From: Aurantiochytrium sp. KH105 | Lineage: Eukaryota; Sar; Bigyra; Thraustochytrida; Thraustochytriidae | NCBI GenBank assembly: GCA_003116975.1 | Contig: BGKB01000092.1 | Location: 124,001 to 188,000 of the forward strand | Direction of reading: 5' to 3' | DNA length: 64,000 nucleotides | Shown: one piece after another, positions 20,792 through 29,108 of the stretch | Layout: each line of letters begins with the position of its first letter | Position numbering within the stretch: the stretch's first letter is position 1 | The notes under the pieces: generated by a model | Seen by the model: only the letters and a program-made list of their open reading frames with translations | What the model was told of the DNA's origin: nothing | Databases searched by the model: none | Made by a program: the position numbers and the translations under genes

Positions 20792-23377
20792 TCAGGCAAA
20801 GCGAACAAATTCTGCGACAGGCTGGCGCGTCTGAGTGTCAAATGGCGTCGAGGGAACGCCCACGAGCGCGATGCGGCCAGGCGTCGAAATCAAACCTTCC
20901 GAGGAGACCTCCGCTTCCTCGTCGTTAAAGACGAGAATCGAGTCGAGAATCTCTTGGTCGACCTGAAGGGCCTGCACGCGCTTAATGCCTGCATCCAAGC
21001 CCGAAACAACGTGCACGCGCTGATTGGCCACGCGAGTGCTGAACCAAACATCAATGGTGGCCATGGGGGCAGCCTCCTCGATGATATTCGCCACAACAAC
21101 GCGCGCGCCGCCGAGCACGCTCTGTGCCTTGACGATGGCCTCCTCGACCGGAGCCTGCGACACGAGCGTGACGCCAGACGGAACGTCTTCACCCGCACCC
21201 GCGAGCAAGAAGACCTGGATCTGTGTGCCAACAATCGAGCAAAGGTTCATCACCTGCGCCGCGCTGCGGCACATGAACGTTACACCAGGGTTCTCCGCAA
21301 GAACCGTCCGCAACACCGCAGGCTGCTCGCTCCAGGAAAGCGGGTACACAGAGAGATTGGCGGCAGCCCTGCGCACGGACTCAAGGTCAATAATGGAGAA
21401 CGGCCGCGCCTGCGACTGGTGCCTGGCAACCTCAGCCTCGAGCCAGATCGCCGAGCTCCCAAGGCTGAGATCCGTGGAACGCGAGCTCGCCACGGCCTGG
21501 GCCGGAAGCTGCCAGTACTGCGTCGACGAAAACGAAGCCGCACGCGTCTTACCAGCCGCCGGGACGGCAGTGCTGCTGCCACCACTGCTGTTGCGCTTGT
21601 GCAGCTGGAAATCCCTTGGGACCCCGGCTGCGGCAGCTCCGAGCTCGATGGCCGAGACCGGTCGCGGACCCGGGGGCGAAAGGTTGTTGGGACGCTCAAG
21701 AAGAACATAGTGCAACTTGGAGACGAGCTGATCAATGGCCTCCTTCGAGTCCTCGCCTATGACAAAAGACATGTTCAGGTCCTCGGTGGACTCGCTCAGC
21801 AGCAAGAGGTTGTACTGCTCAAGCTCCTTAAAGGCGTCCGCCATGCCGTGCAAGAGCGCGCGCAGCTTGCGACCAACAATCGAAACAACCGTGCAGTCTT
21901 CCTTAACGGTGACATCGCCCTGGCGGTCGAGCGAGCGAATCAGGGCAGAAAAGGCCTGGCCACGCGTTCCACCAGGAATGTCCTCCAATGTCATGCTCAC
22001 GGCGTACTGCGAAGTGGCAATCAGATCGACAGAGATGCCAAGATGCTGAAACGGCGCAAAGACACGGCTCAGGAAACCGGCCTCGCCCCACATGTCGACC
22101 GAAGTGATGGTGAGCAGAACCTGGCCCGAGCGTTTGGTGATGGCCATCACGGCGCTTTCCTTGCTGTGCGGGATGAGGTCCGAACGAAGAATGCGCGTGT
22201 GGTGCTCCGAGTCCGGCTTCATGGTGTTGCGAATCTCGACGGGAATCCTGCCAAAACTTGCAGGTCCGAGACAGCGCGGGTGCAGCACTTTGGCGCCCAT
22301 GGCTGCCAGCTCCTGGGCCTCGCGGTAAGTGAGCTCCTCGATCAGGCGCGCGTTCTTGACCTGGCGCGGGTCCGAGGAGAACATGCCGTTGACGTCAGTC
22401 CAGATCTCGAGCTTTTCGGCCGCAAGCGCGGCTGCAAAAAGAGCGCCCGAGGTGTCACTGCCACCACGGCCTAGCACGCATGCCTGGCCCTCGGGCGTGC
22501 TTGCAATAAACCCTTGCGTCACAACGACGCGCTTGTCCGCAAAGAGGAGGGCACGTCGGTCGAGCCCGCTCGAAGCGTACGATCCGCGGCTCCCGCGCTC
22601 GAGGTCGGCCGGGACGGCGTTGGTGCTGCCCGTCGTCTCCGAGTCGAGGCAAAACGGGATCACGTCTGCGTTCAGGTACTTGTTCGAGGGATCCTCGACA
22701 GCACCATCGCCGCCGTTGCTGTTGCGTGCGGTGGTCACCAGGACGTCGCGGGCGTCAATAATGTCGGTGTACTCGGCTTCGCCTTCTTCTTCCATGGCGC
22801 GGCGCACAAACTCGACGCCGATCGTGCTGCTCATCAGCTCACCGTATCCGAGGATGCGGGCGCGAAGACGCGAGGAGGTGGATTCGCCGGTGAGACGGAT
22901 GCCATTGACGAGACGCTTGAGCTCCTCGAGGTAGGGCTCGACACAGCTGAATTCGACGCCAAGCTCCTCGCAATGCTTTTGGTGGCGCTCGCAAAGCCAG
23001 GTGAGTTCGTTCTCGACAATGTTTGCAGGCGCCATGCCGGTCTCTGCCTGCTGTGCCATGGTGGCGACCGAGGGGTTCGAGGCGATGGCGCGCATCTTCA
23101 TGGCATTGGTCTTGAACTGCTTGGAGGGGCTCAGGGTGCCTCCTGCGACGGCCTCGGCCTCGAGGCCCGCGGCGAGGGCCACGAGGTGGTTCGTCGTCTG
23201 CGACACAGCCGAGAGCACCAGGCACACGCGCTTGCCATCCTTGCGCAGGTCCTTGACGCGCTTCACGATCACGCCCCAGGTCTCGGCGCTGCTCACGGAG
23301 GTGCCTCCGAACTTGCACACCACCCACCTGCCGCTGCCTGCGCCGCCGTCGCCGGCCGTCGCCGTCTCGCTCGCCAT
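20792..23377 (-). CDS. Aspartokinase fused to a decayed diaminopimelate decarboxylase-like domain
   Basis: The protein has 861 residues from ATG 23377. The upstream in-frame GTG is rejected. Aspartokinase makes 4-phospho-aspartate, the entry to lysine, threonine and methionine synthesis. The kinase core spans about 17-400, with KFGGTS at 22-27, GRGGSD at 303-308, IWTDVNGMFSSDPR near 325-338 and GAKVLHPRCL near 361-370. Two ACT-type regulatory segments follow (about 422-562), normally the sites of lysine or threonine feedback. The last 200 residues resemble the first part of LysA: FSIIDLESVRRAA, then YPLSWSEQPAVLR (678-690), aligning with the LysA YA-K-AN-PAVLR motif, then GVTFMCRSAAQV. The PLP lysine is Ser681, and the rest of LysA is missing. 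The kinase resembles bacterial AK/LysA fusion proteins (about 870 residues), suggesting transfer of a bifunctional gene and later loss of decarboxylase activity. Confidence 0.9.
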   Translation of the reverse strand: MASETATAGDGGAGSGRWVVCKFGGTSVSSAETWGVIVKRVKDLRKDGKRVCLVLSAVSQTTNHLVALAAGLEAEAVAGGTLSPSKQFKTNAMKMRAIASNPSVATMAQQAETGMAPANIVENELTWLCERHQKHCEELGVEFSCVEPYLEELKRLVNGIRLTGESTSSRLRARILGYGELMSSTIGVEFVRRAMEEEGEAEYTDIIDARDVLVTTARNSNGGDGAVEDPSNKYLNADVIPFCLDSETTGSTNAVPADLERGSRGSYASSGLDRRALLFADKRVVVTQGFIASTPEGQACVLGRGGSDTSGALFAAALAAEKLEIWTDVNGMFSSDPRQVKNARLIEELTYREAQELAAMGAKVLHPRCLGPASFGRIPVEIRNTMKPDSEHHTRILRSDLIPHSKESAVMAITKRSGQVLLTITSVDMWGEAGFLSRVFAPFQHLGISVDLIATSQYAVSMTLEDIPGGTRGQAFSALIRSLDRQGDVTVKEDCTVVSIVGRKLRALLHGMADAFKELEQYNLLLLSESTEDLNMSFVIGEDSKEAIDQLVSKLHYVLLERPNNLSPPGPRPVSAIELGAAAAGVPRDFQLHKRNSSGGSSTAVPAAGKTRAASFSSTQYWQLPAQAVASSRSTDLSLGSSAIWLEAEVARHQSQARPFSIIDLESVRRAAANLSVYPLSWSEQPAVLRTVLAENPGVTFMCRSAAQVMNLCSIVGTQIQVFLLAGAGEDVPSGVTLVSQAPVEEAIVKAQSVLGGARVVVANIIEEAAPMATIDVWFSTRVANQRVHVVSGLDAGIKRVQALQVDQEILDSILVFNDEEAEVSSEGLISTPGRIALVGVPSTPFDTQTRQPVAEFVRFA

Positions 23378-24260
23378 CCTTGCTGGCGTGGTCTTGTTTG
23401 CAGAGTCAGCCACCACTAGTTGGTGATTTGTTTCGATCTCTGCGGCGAGGCGCGATCGCCGCCGCCGCTGCCGCCGCTCTGCTCTGCTCTGCTCTGCTCT
23501 GCTTGCTCTGCTTGCTCTGCCCTGCTCCGCTTTGCTCTGCTCCTTGCCTGCGCTCGCGAGCTCGAGTTCGCGGTCGCGAAGCCGGATTGGCAGCCGAGGT
23601 CGCGAGGATGTGCGGCCAGGGCTCGCCGCGCCTCCTCCTCCTCCTCCTTCTTCTTACATGTAAAACTAGGCAGACAGACAACGCGCCTCGCCTGCATAGA
23701 AATGCCGGGCGCTCTGCTGCACAAGCCTCCGCACTTTGGCTTGAGAACAAGCCTCGGCAGCCAACGCAACGCAAGTGGAACAAGGCGAGGGAGGGGCGCT
23801 GACACATTGGCCGCTGCAGCTGGCTGCTGCAGCTCGTGCACTGCGACTGCGAGCAGCGGCAGCATTAGCATTAGCAGCAGGAGGAGAGCCGGGAAGGAGG
23901 CCCGTCCGTCATCCTGGAGAGGCAGGCGGGGCTGGATGCTGGGCGGCGAGGGAGAAGCCGACAGCGCGGCGAGCTGGCTGGCTGGTTGGCTGGCTGGCTG
24001 GCTGGTCGCACGCACGCTGGCTGGAGTCACAAAGGCAAGGCTTGGCGGGGAATGACTCGGAGAGGAGTAGAAGAAGAAGAAGAAGAAGAGCCGGAACATT
24101 TCGTCTCCACGGGCACGCCATTCGGAGCAAGTAAGCAAGAAAGCAATTTTTGTAGCAACCAATGGCAACTAGCAGTCATATGCGTGCCACTGCCGATGGT
24201 CGACCATGAAATGGCAGCAGCAGCAGAGGCAACAGAGGTTATGGTATACCTCAAGATGAG
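23378..24260. other. Upstream region of the aspartokinase gene
   Basis: This 880-base GC-rich stretch has short TGCTC (23478-23530), CTGG (23970-24003) and GAA (24064-24090) tracts. Frames through it are low complexity. It should contain the aspartokinase promoter. Confidence 0.45.
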
Positions 24261-24375
24261 CAATCAAAGAGAAGAGTCTCGGAGTGTGTGTTGTGAGTGA
24301 TTGCGAAATGCACGGGATGGCTTTCAGCCGTCATGGATGATCAGGCGGTCTTGGAGACTGGAGAAAGTGTCGGAG
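24261..24375 (-). pseudogene. Truncated tandem copy of the DUF1295 gene 3' end
   Basis: This segment duplicates 24398-24546, the last codons and 3' flank of the adjacent gene. On the minus strand it still encodes APTLSPVSKTA and a stop. The stop has changed from TAA to TGA, and the only other change in these codons is synonymous (TCG to TCT). The flanking 3' sequence (gagtgtgtgttgtgagtga and gatggctttcagccgtca) is shared too. Confidence 0.8.
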
Positions 24376-24397
24376 CCACAAGTGGTCAAGGAAAAGG

Positions 24398-24546
24398 AAT
24401 CAAAGAGAAAAGCCTCGGCAGCGGAGTGTGTGTTGTGAGTGATATACTACTACTTGTGATCTGATCGAAACTTCAAAATGCATGGGATGGCTTTCAGCCG
24501 TCACACATAGTTAGGCGGTCTTGGAGACTGGCGAAAGTGTCGGGTT
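24398..24546 (-). repeat. Second copy of the duplicated 3' end, overlapping the DUF1295 stop
   Basis: This partner of 24261-24375 carries about 33 extra bases (24442-24477). It overlaps the functional gene's terminal codons. Confidence 0.8.
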
Positions 24547-25329
24547 CGGCAAAAGCAGAGGCGTGCGAGCATGGTAACGCTGCCAGACGGGATCGTCTCC
24601 CCACTTTTGACGCGCATGACGCTGCAGGAGAGGGACACCGCTCACGAAGCGCAACAAGCAAATGTTGAACAGCGGGCACAGCACCGTAGCGTACTCAAGA
24701 CCTTGCATCTGGGACGCGCTTGAGATCCAAACTCCGACCCACATGGCCATCTCGCCAAAGTAGTTGGGGTGCTGCGACCATGCCCAAACGCCGGTGGTGA
24801 TGAAGCTGTCTTTGTTGGCCGGATTCGCGCGAAATGCGTGCTTTTGGCTGTCGGCGGTGACCTGCAGCGCAAAGCCAAGGATCCAGCATGTCCAGCCTAC
24901 AAGATCGAGCGCCGTGATCTCACGAGCGCCCTCTGGATCTTCAGAACGCTTAGCGTTGATGAGGTACACCGGAAGACCCGTGACCACGGTCCATAGGCCC
25001 TGCATGACCCAGTACACCAGGAATGCCGCCGGCTTGGTGCGGACCTTGTCAAAGCGACGGTCCTTGCCGTCCTTGAGGATACGCCGCACAAGAAAGCTGC
25101 CAAGACGGCCTGACCAGAGCAAGACTAATCCGCTGTTGACCCAATTCCGGAGGAGCTTGTCCTTTCTGGCCAAGAGCGAACGAATCGTCAACCACCAGAA
25201 CGTAGCCGCGCCCGTCGCATCGTAGAACCTTTCCGTCTGGAGCGTCGCCGCTACGGCCCACGCGGCCACCTGGATCCCGAAGCCGTCGCGGACGACGGCT
25301 GCGAGCGGTACGCTCGAGATGGCCCCCAT
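24511..25329 (-). CDS. DUF1295 / steroid 5-alpha-reductase-like membrane protein
   Basis: The protein has 272 residues with about six hydrophobic helices. The family hallmark is near the C-terminus: SFITTGVWAWSQHPNYFGE followed by MAMWVGVWI, and a final conserved block PLLQRHARQKWGDDPVWQRYHART. DUF1295 proteins belong to the superfamily of steroid 5-alpha reductases and isoprenylcysteine methyltransferases. Substrates of this subgroup are mostly unknown, and the HPNY motif region is thought to bind NADPH. The N-terminal part has FWWLTIRSLL and NSGLVLLWSGRLGSFLVRRI, also typical. It is likely in the ER or another endomembrane. The start ATG 25329 yields full family length. The 3' end has been tandemly duplicated just downstream. 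Confidence 0.9.
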   Translation of the reverse strand: MGAISSVPLAAVVRDGFGIQVAAWAVAATLQTERFYDATGAATFWWLTIRSLLARKDKLLRNWVNSGLVLLWSGRLGSFLVRRILKDGKDRRFDKVRTKPAAFLVYWVMQGLWTVVTGLPVYLINAKRSEDPEGAREITALDLVGWTCWILGFALQVTADSQKHAFRANPANKDSFITTGVWAWSQHPNYFGEMAMWVGVWISSASQMQGLEYATVLCPLFNICLLRFVSGVPLLQRHARQKWGDDPVWQRYHARTPLLLPNPTLSPVSKTA

Positions 25330-25769
25330 GGGATGAACGGGTGCTCGCTCGTCTCACTTCTCCTAGCTCGCTCAAGTCGTACGCCAACGTTTCCAGAGCG
25401 CCAGGCTTGGCGGTCTGCGCGTGGCGCGCGGCGAGCGATAGCACCGGCGGCAGTAGTAGCACCAAGTTTGGGGCGCGCCAACTCCGTCGTTTGGAGGAGT
25501 TCCGCTTTTGCTTCGGGTGAGGCGAGTGCACTGACGCTCAGAGGATCGGTCCCAGAATAATTGACAGTGAGGAGGTGCTCAAAGCCTTTCTCGCGTGAAA
25601 GAAAGAGCTTTTGTACGTATAAGAGGCATTCAGATTCGAAGCAGCTCAGCTGTGCATGCGACTATGCAAGAAGTGCGTTTGGCTGGTGGATCGAGACTTC
25701 CTTTCGCATATTTTTATGACCCTCCAACTTGAGCGACGACACGCAAAAGTTCGCAACAATCTTATCATC
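25330..25769. other. Intergenic between two minus-strand genes
   Basis: These 440 bases hold the DUF1295 promoter and the 3' flank of the secreted-protein gene. No repeat or motif is evident. Confidence 0.4.
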
Positions 25770-26567
25770 TTACGGAATCGAACCATAAACCTTCATGTAG
25801 GCATAGCCATCCTTACTCCAGGTCATGAGCATGTCGGGCAGAAAGGAAAAGGTCTTGTCGGGGTAGCTAGGTGCATAGTAGTGAAAGTTTTCCTCCTCAA
25901 TGACGCGAGCGGGAAACATGAGCTCGTAAAATACGAGACTTCCGTCATAAGTGCCCTGGATAAAGACAGGCTCGTCCCAGTCCTCAGAGGCAGGAAGATC
26001 ATGGTCGTACCAGTGCGTTCCCATGTTTTGCACGCCATGATCGTCAATCGTGAGGCCCTCGGCCAGATTGCCCGCCTCGACGCCCTCGGGAGCGTAGAAC
26101 CACTCGGGGTCGTCGCAAACAAAGTCAAAGGGATAGCCTTCAGGGGGCGTGCAAACGACCGAGTCATCCTGAGGATGGAATTCCGTGGTCTCCGAGTCAT
26201 GGTACCAGTGAATGTCAAAATGGGGAATGTCCCATTTGGTCTGGGGCGGGTGCCCACACGGATTGAAGTCAATCTCAACGAGATACACCTTCGTCAATCG
26301 TCGAATGCGGGAGTTTGTCTTGAAGTAGGCCCGCTGTGGCTCTGCGTTTACCGGTAGGCCCGTGTTCGGGTCGATAGTGCACGCCGGTGCGCCATCCACA
26401 AGCTTGAACTTGGTCACGGCCGAAAACCTACCACCAGGTTCCTTGCTCACCTCCATATCAATGGATCGCTCAAGTCGCTGAAGGTAGCTGCGTCTCGCGT
26501 CTGCGAGCTGCGCGACCATACTCATTGCAAGCAGCATCACGACGGCCAGCTTCGCTGCCCCCATCAT
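25770..26567 (-). CDS. Secreted protein resembling the bacterial DUF5602/TTHB210-like family
   Basis: The protein has 265 residues. A clear signal peptide covers about residues 1-24 (MMGAAKLAVVMLLAMSMVAQLADA). The mature part has VYLVEIDFNPCGHPP and then DIPHFDIHWYHDSE near residues 95-125, a pattern I associate with DUF5602/TTHB210-like proteins, where GH-P and PHFD-H-Y are conserved. Several cysteines (CTIDP, PCGHPP, VVCTPPE, FVCDDPE) could form disulfides. The function of the family is not established, and the histidine/aspartate cluster suggests metal binding, which is inference. If the match holds, a bacterial origin is plausible because the family is mainly prokaryotic. Two adjacent ATGs (26567 and 26564) could start it. 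Confidence 0.7.
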   Translation of the reverse strand: MMGAAKLAVVMLLAMSMVAQLADARRSYLQRLERSIDMEVSKEPGGRFSAVTKFKLVDGAPACTIDPNTGLPVNAEPQRAYFKTNSRIRRLTKVYLVEIDFNPCGHPPQTKWDIPHFDIHWYHDSETTEFHPQDDSVVCTPPEGYPFDFVCDDPEWFYAPEGVEAGNLAEGLTIDDHGVQNMGTHWYDHDLPASEDWDEPVFIQGTYDGSLVFYELMFPARVIEEENFHYYAPSYPDKTFSFLPDMLMTWSKDGYAYMKVYGSIP

Positions 26568-29108
26568 TGCGAGGAGCTGGTTCTTCTGCCTGCACTAGCG
26601 GCTAACTGCTTTTGAGTTCAACGTTGAGCTGCTTGGTTCTCGTGCCTCGAGGTTTCCGATTTGGTTGCCAGCCAGGACGGGCCTCGAGCGCAGCGATACG
26701 CCCGCGACTGTGCGCGAAGGTATGTCGCGTGCGTCTCGATCTTTTTTCACACCGTCAAGACACCTTTTTCGCAGGGCAGTGGCCAGTCAGTCAGCCACCT
26801 GGGCTATCAGTGGCAACCAGGCAGTCGGCAAGCGTAAAGTGACTGACGCACGTGGACGATGCAAGATCAAACCAGGCATTTGGGGCACGGCACGCTGAGC
26901 TCGACGCAGTTTCTGGAAGAAAAGCTGGCCCATTCTTGAGGAGTCTTCGTCTCGTTGTGAGAGCGAGTCGGTCGTTGTGCCAAGGCGGCGTGCTCCACTT
27001 TCAGGCCCTCTCTGATTACTTGCGGTATGGCCTCGTGAGCAAGCAGACAGACGCAAGTTCTCCCTCCTTCAGGCTCTTCCAACAGGCTGCAATTGTTTGT
27101 CATTTGCCCCTATTGCCTGCCTGGCTGGCTGGTTGCCAGGGAGCTTGCTGCTTGGTATAGGTGGCTGGCTCGCACCTCGCCAAACCCTCGCTCGGATTCG
27201 GGACGGTGCTGGCCGCCTTTGCCCAGCGAGGACGGCAACAGAGGAGAACCGTCCATTGTTCTGTCGTCCGCCAGAGGTCGTTGGCGGGGCGTTGGGGTAG
27301 CGGCAGCTAGCTGGCCGTGGTGGCCGATCAGAAGACCGACATCACAACAACCCTTGGTCTTGATCACAGCGAATAAGAGGCCGCAGCGCAGTGATTTCCG
27401 GTGTCCCTCAACGGGTTGGACTGGGCTGGACTGGCCGCGTGCCTGCAAAAGCTCCCGAGCGTCGAGATCGAGAAGCGCAACGGAGTGGCGGCAGCGACCA
27501 GTGCAATTCACCTGTGTCTCGTTTCCGCTCGTGGCAGGCAGTGGCAGATAGCTCGCGCGCGGGCACTTGGCCTAGAGAACCCGCCCTCGGTCGCACGTAT
27601 GTATACGTAGTACATTTACGGGCTGCAAAGCTGTGACTGCGCTTTGTAGGGGACTTGCGGGGACTCACGCGCCAAGACCTTTTCCCTCGGGCTGTGCGGT
27701 CCGGCGAGGCAGCGTCGACGACCCCGGCCTGGCCTGGCGCGGCGCGGCCACTGGCACGTCTCCGCGGCGTGATGAGGGCCAGCGCGAGCGGGCAGCAACA
27801 TTGCCGCAGCGCCGCGACGCGACGCATCGCGACTCGCAAAAGGTCGCCGGCGGAGTGCGCGCGCCGGCACCCGTGATGGAAGTGGGGTCGCACACCCCCT
27901 CCCCTCAGCAGCGAAGAGAGCGGGCGAGATGAAGTAGAGAGAGGAGAGGAGAGAGCAGCGGCAAGGACGGGTGAGCTTGGCGAGGGACGCAGTGGCGGGG
28001 CAGACGCGAAGCAGCAGCCTGCTGGTCGCTGCCACGGCGTGCGTCGATGGTGATCGCGCAAGAAGGGCGGAGGGACTGTCGCAGACCGGACGCGAAGCAA
28101 TCGCATGGGTCCTCGCAAGACGGGCCAGGAAGTGCGCGCGCGGGGCCGTCTCCATCGTCGGAGAAAAACATACTATAGTATTAACCTGGGTAGTAGACGG
28201 GCTGCGTCGCGCATGGACACGCATCATGGCTGGAGGTGATGAAAATGCGATTCGCAGCGTGAAAAACGGGGAGTGGCATTTCGCGAGGCGATCGGTTATT
28301 TGAGGGAAATCTTTCAGGGCGGGTGGCTGGATCGATTGCTGCGCATCGCGGTTTTGACTGACGTTAACCGGGGGAAAGGAGGAGGACATTCTCATCCTCC
28401 CAGCCGGCATTTTTCCGATGGTGTCTCGACGAAGTTGTAGCACAAAATGGACGAGTTTGAAGAAATGCAGTCGTTTGGGTGGCGTCGCCAGAGCACAGCC
28501 CCCCCCCCCCTTGATCGACAATTTGCCCAACCCGCCCGTACCAACATTCTTGGCTGGTCGCTTGACTGCTTGTTTGGTTGCTTGCTTGCTCAATTGCTTG
28601 CTCAATTGCTTGCTCAATTGCTTGCTCAATTGCTTGCTCGGATACAAGATGATGGATTTTGTATTTAAGGCCTAGTGATGATGCGGATGGGAATGATCCA
28701 GACACACTCTTTACTCGTTTGCTAATCTTGCACGTTTGTGTAATACACGACAGTCTGGCAGACGAATAGGCCATGGTTGTCGAACACTTGCACGACATGA
28801 CTGGAAGCAGGAGTATACATCTCCTTCCTTTTCTTCAAAAGCACAGCAAGATGAGAACAAATGCGATATCGGTGGCTTTGAGGCGATTCTGCCATCGAGA
28901 AGGACTCGTGAGTTCTGGTGACATTGTCGTGATAATGTGCCTCGAAAAGTCTTATCTCCAGAGGCAACGATTTAGCCAATGTTCAAAAACAAGAGTCTTC
29001 TTTCGACGAGAATTTATCGATGTCAGTCAATAGGTATGCGATTTAAGACAAGGATCGACTCTTGTCACTCGCACCCCCTTTCGTCTTGTATAGCCTTTTC
29101 TTGAAAAG
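26568..29108. other. Intergenic, 2.5 kb, no supportable gene
   Basis: This region lies between two divergent genes. It contains frames of poor composition, a poly-C run (28500-28510) and a 12-base tandem repeat near 28580. The frame at 28364-28798 that seems to encode repeated AIEQ/LSKQ units is simply that repeat read in two phases. Confidence 0.5.
28580..28639. repeat. 12-base tandem repeat (gcttgctcaatt)
   Basis: Nearly five perfect copies, readable as four-residue periodic peptides in several frames. Confidence 0.9.

Noticed and set aside
20588-22474. A 628-codon plus-strand frame opposite the aspartokinase
   Set aside because: It is the antisense of a confident gene. Long antisense frames are expected in GC3-rich coding DNA, and its translation has no family signal.
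23378-23416. GTG start 13 codons upstream for the aspartokinase
   Set aside because: Nuclear eukaryotic genes start at ATG. The same reasoning removed GTG/TTG starts for the FATP, JmjC, sulfotransferase and AP2 genes.
25770-25795. T-arm-like sequence on the minus strand (ggttcgattcc with a 5-base stem)
   Set aside because: It is the last codons of the secreted-protein gene, and no further cloverleaf elements lie at the right spacing.
28364-28798. 144-codon frame with repeated AIEQ peptides
   Set aside because: The periodic peptide is a direct reading of the 12-base tandem repeat, and the opposite strand is equally open.
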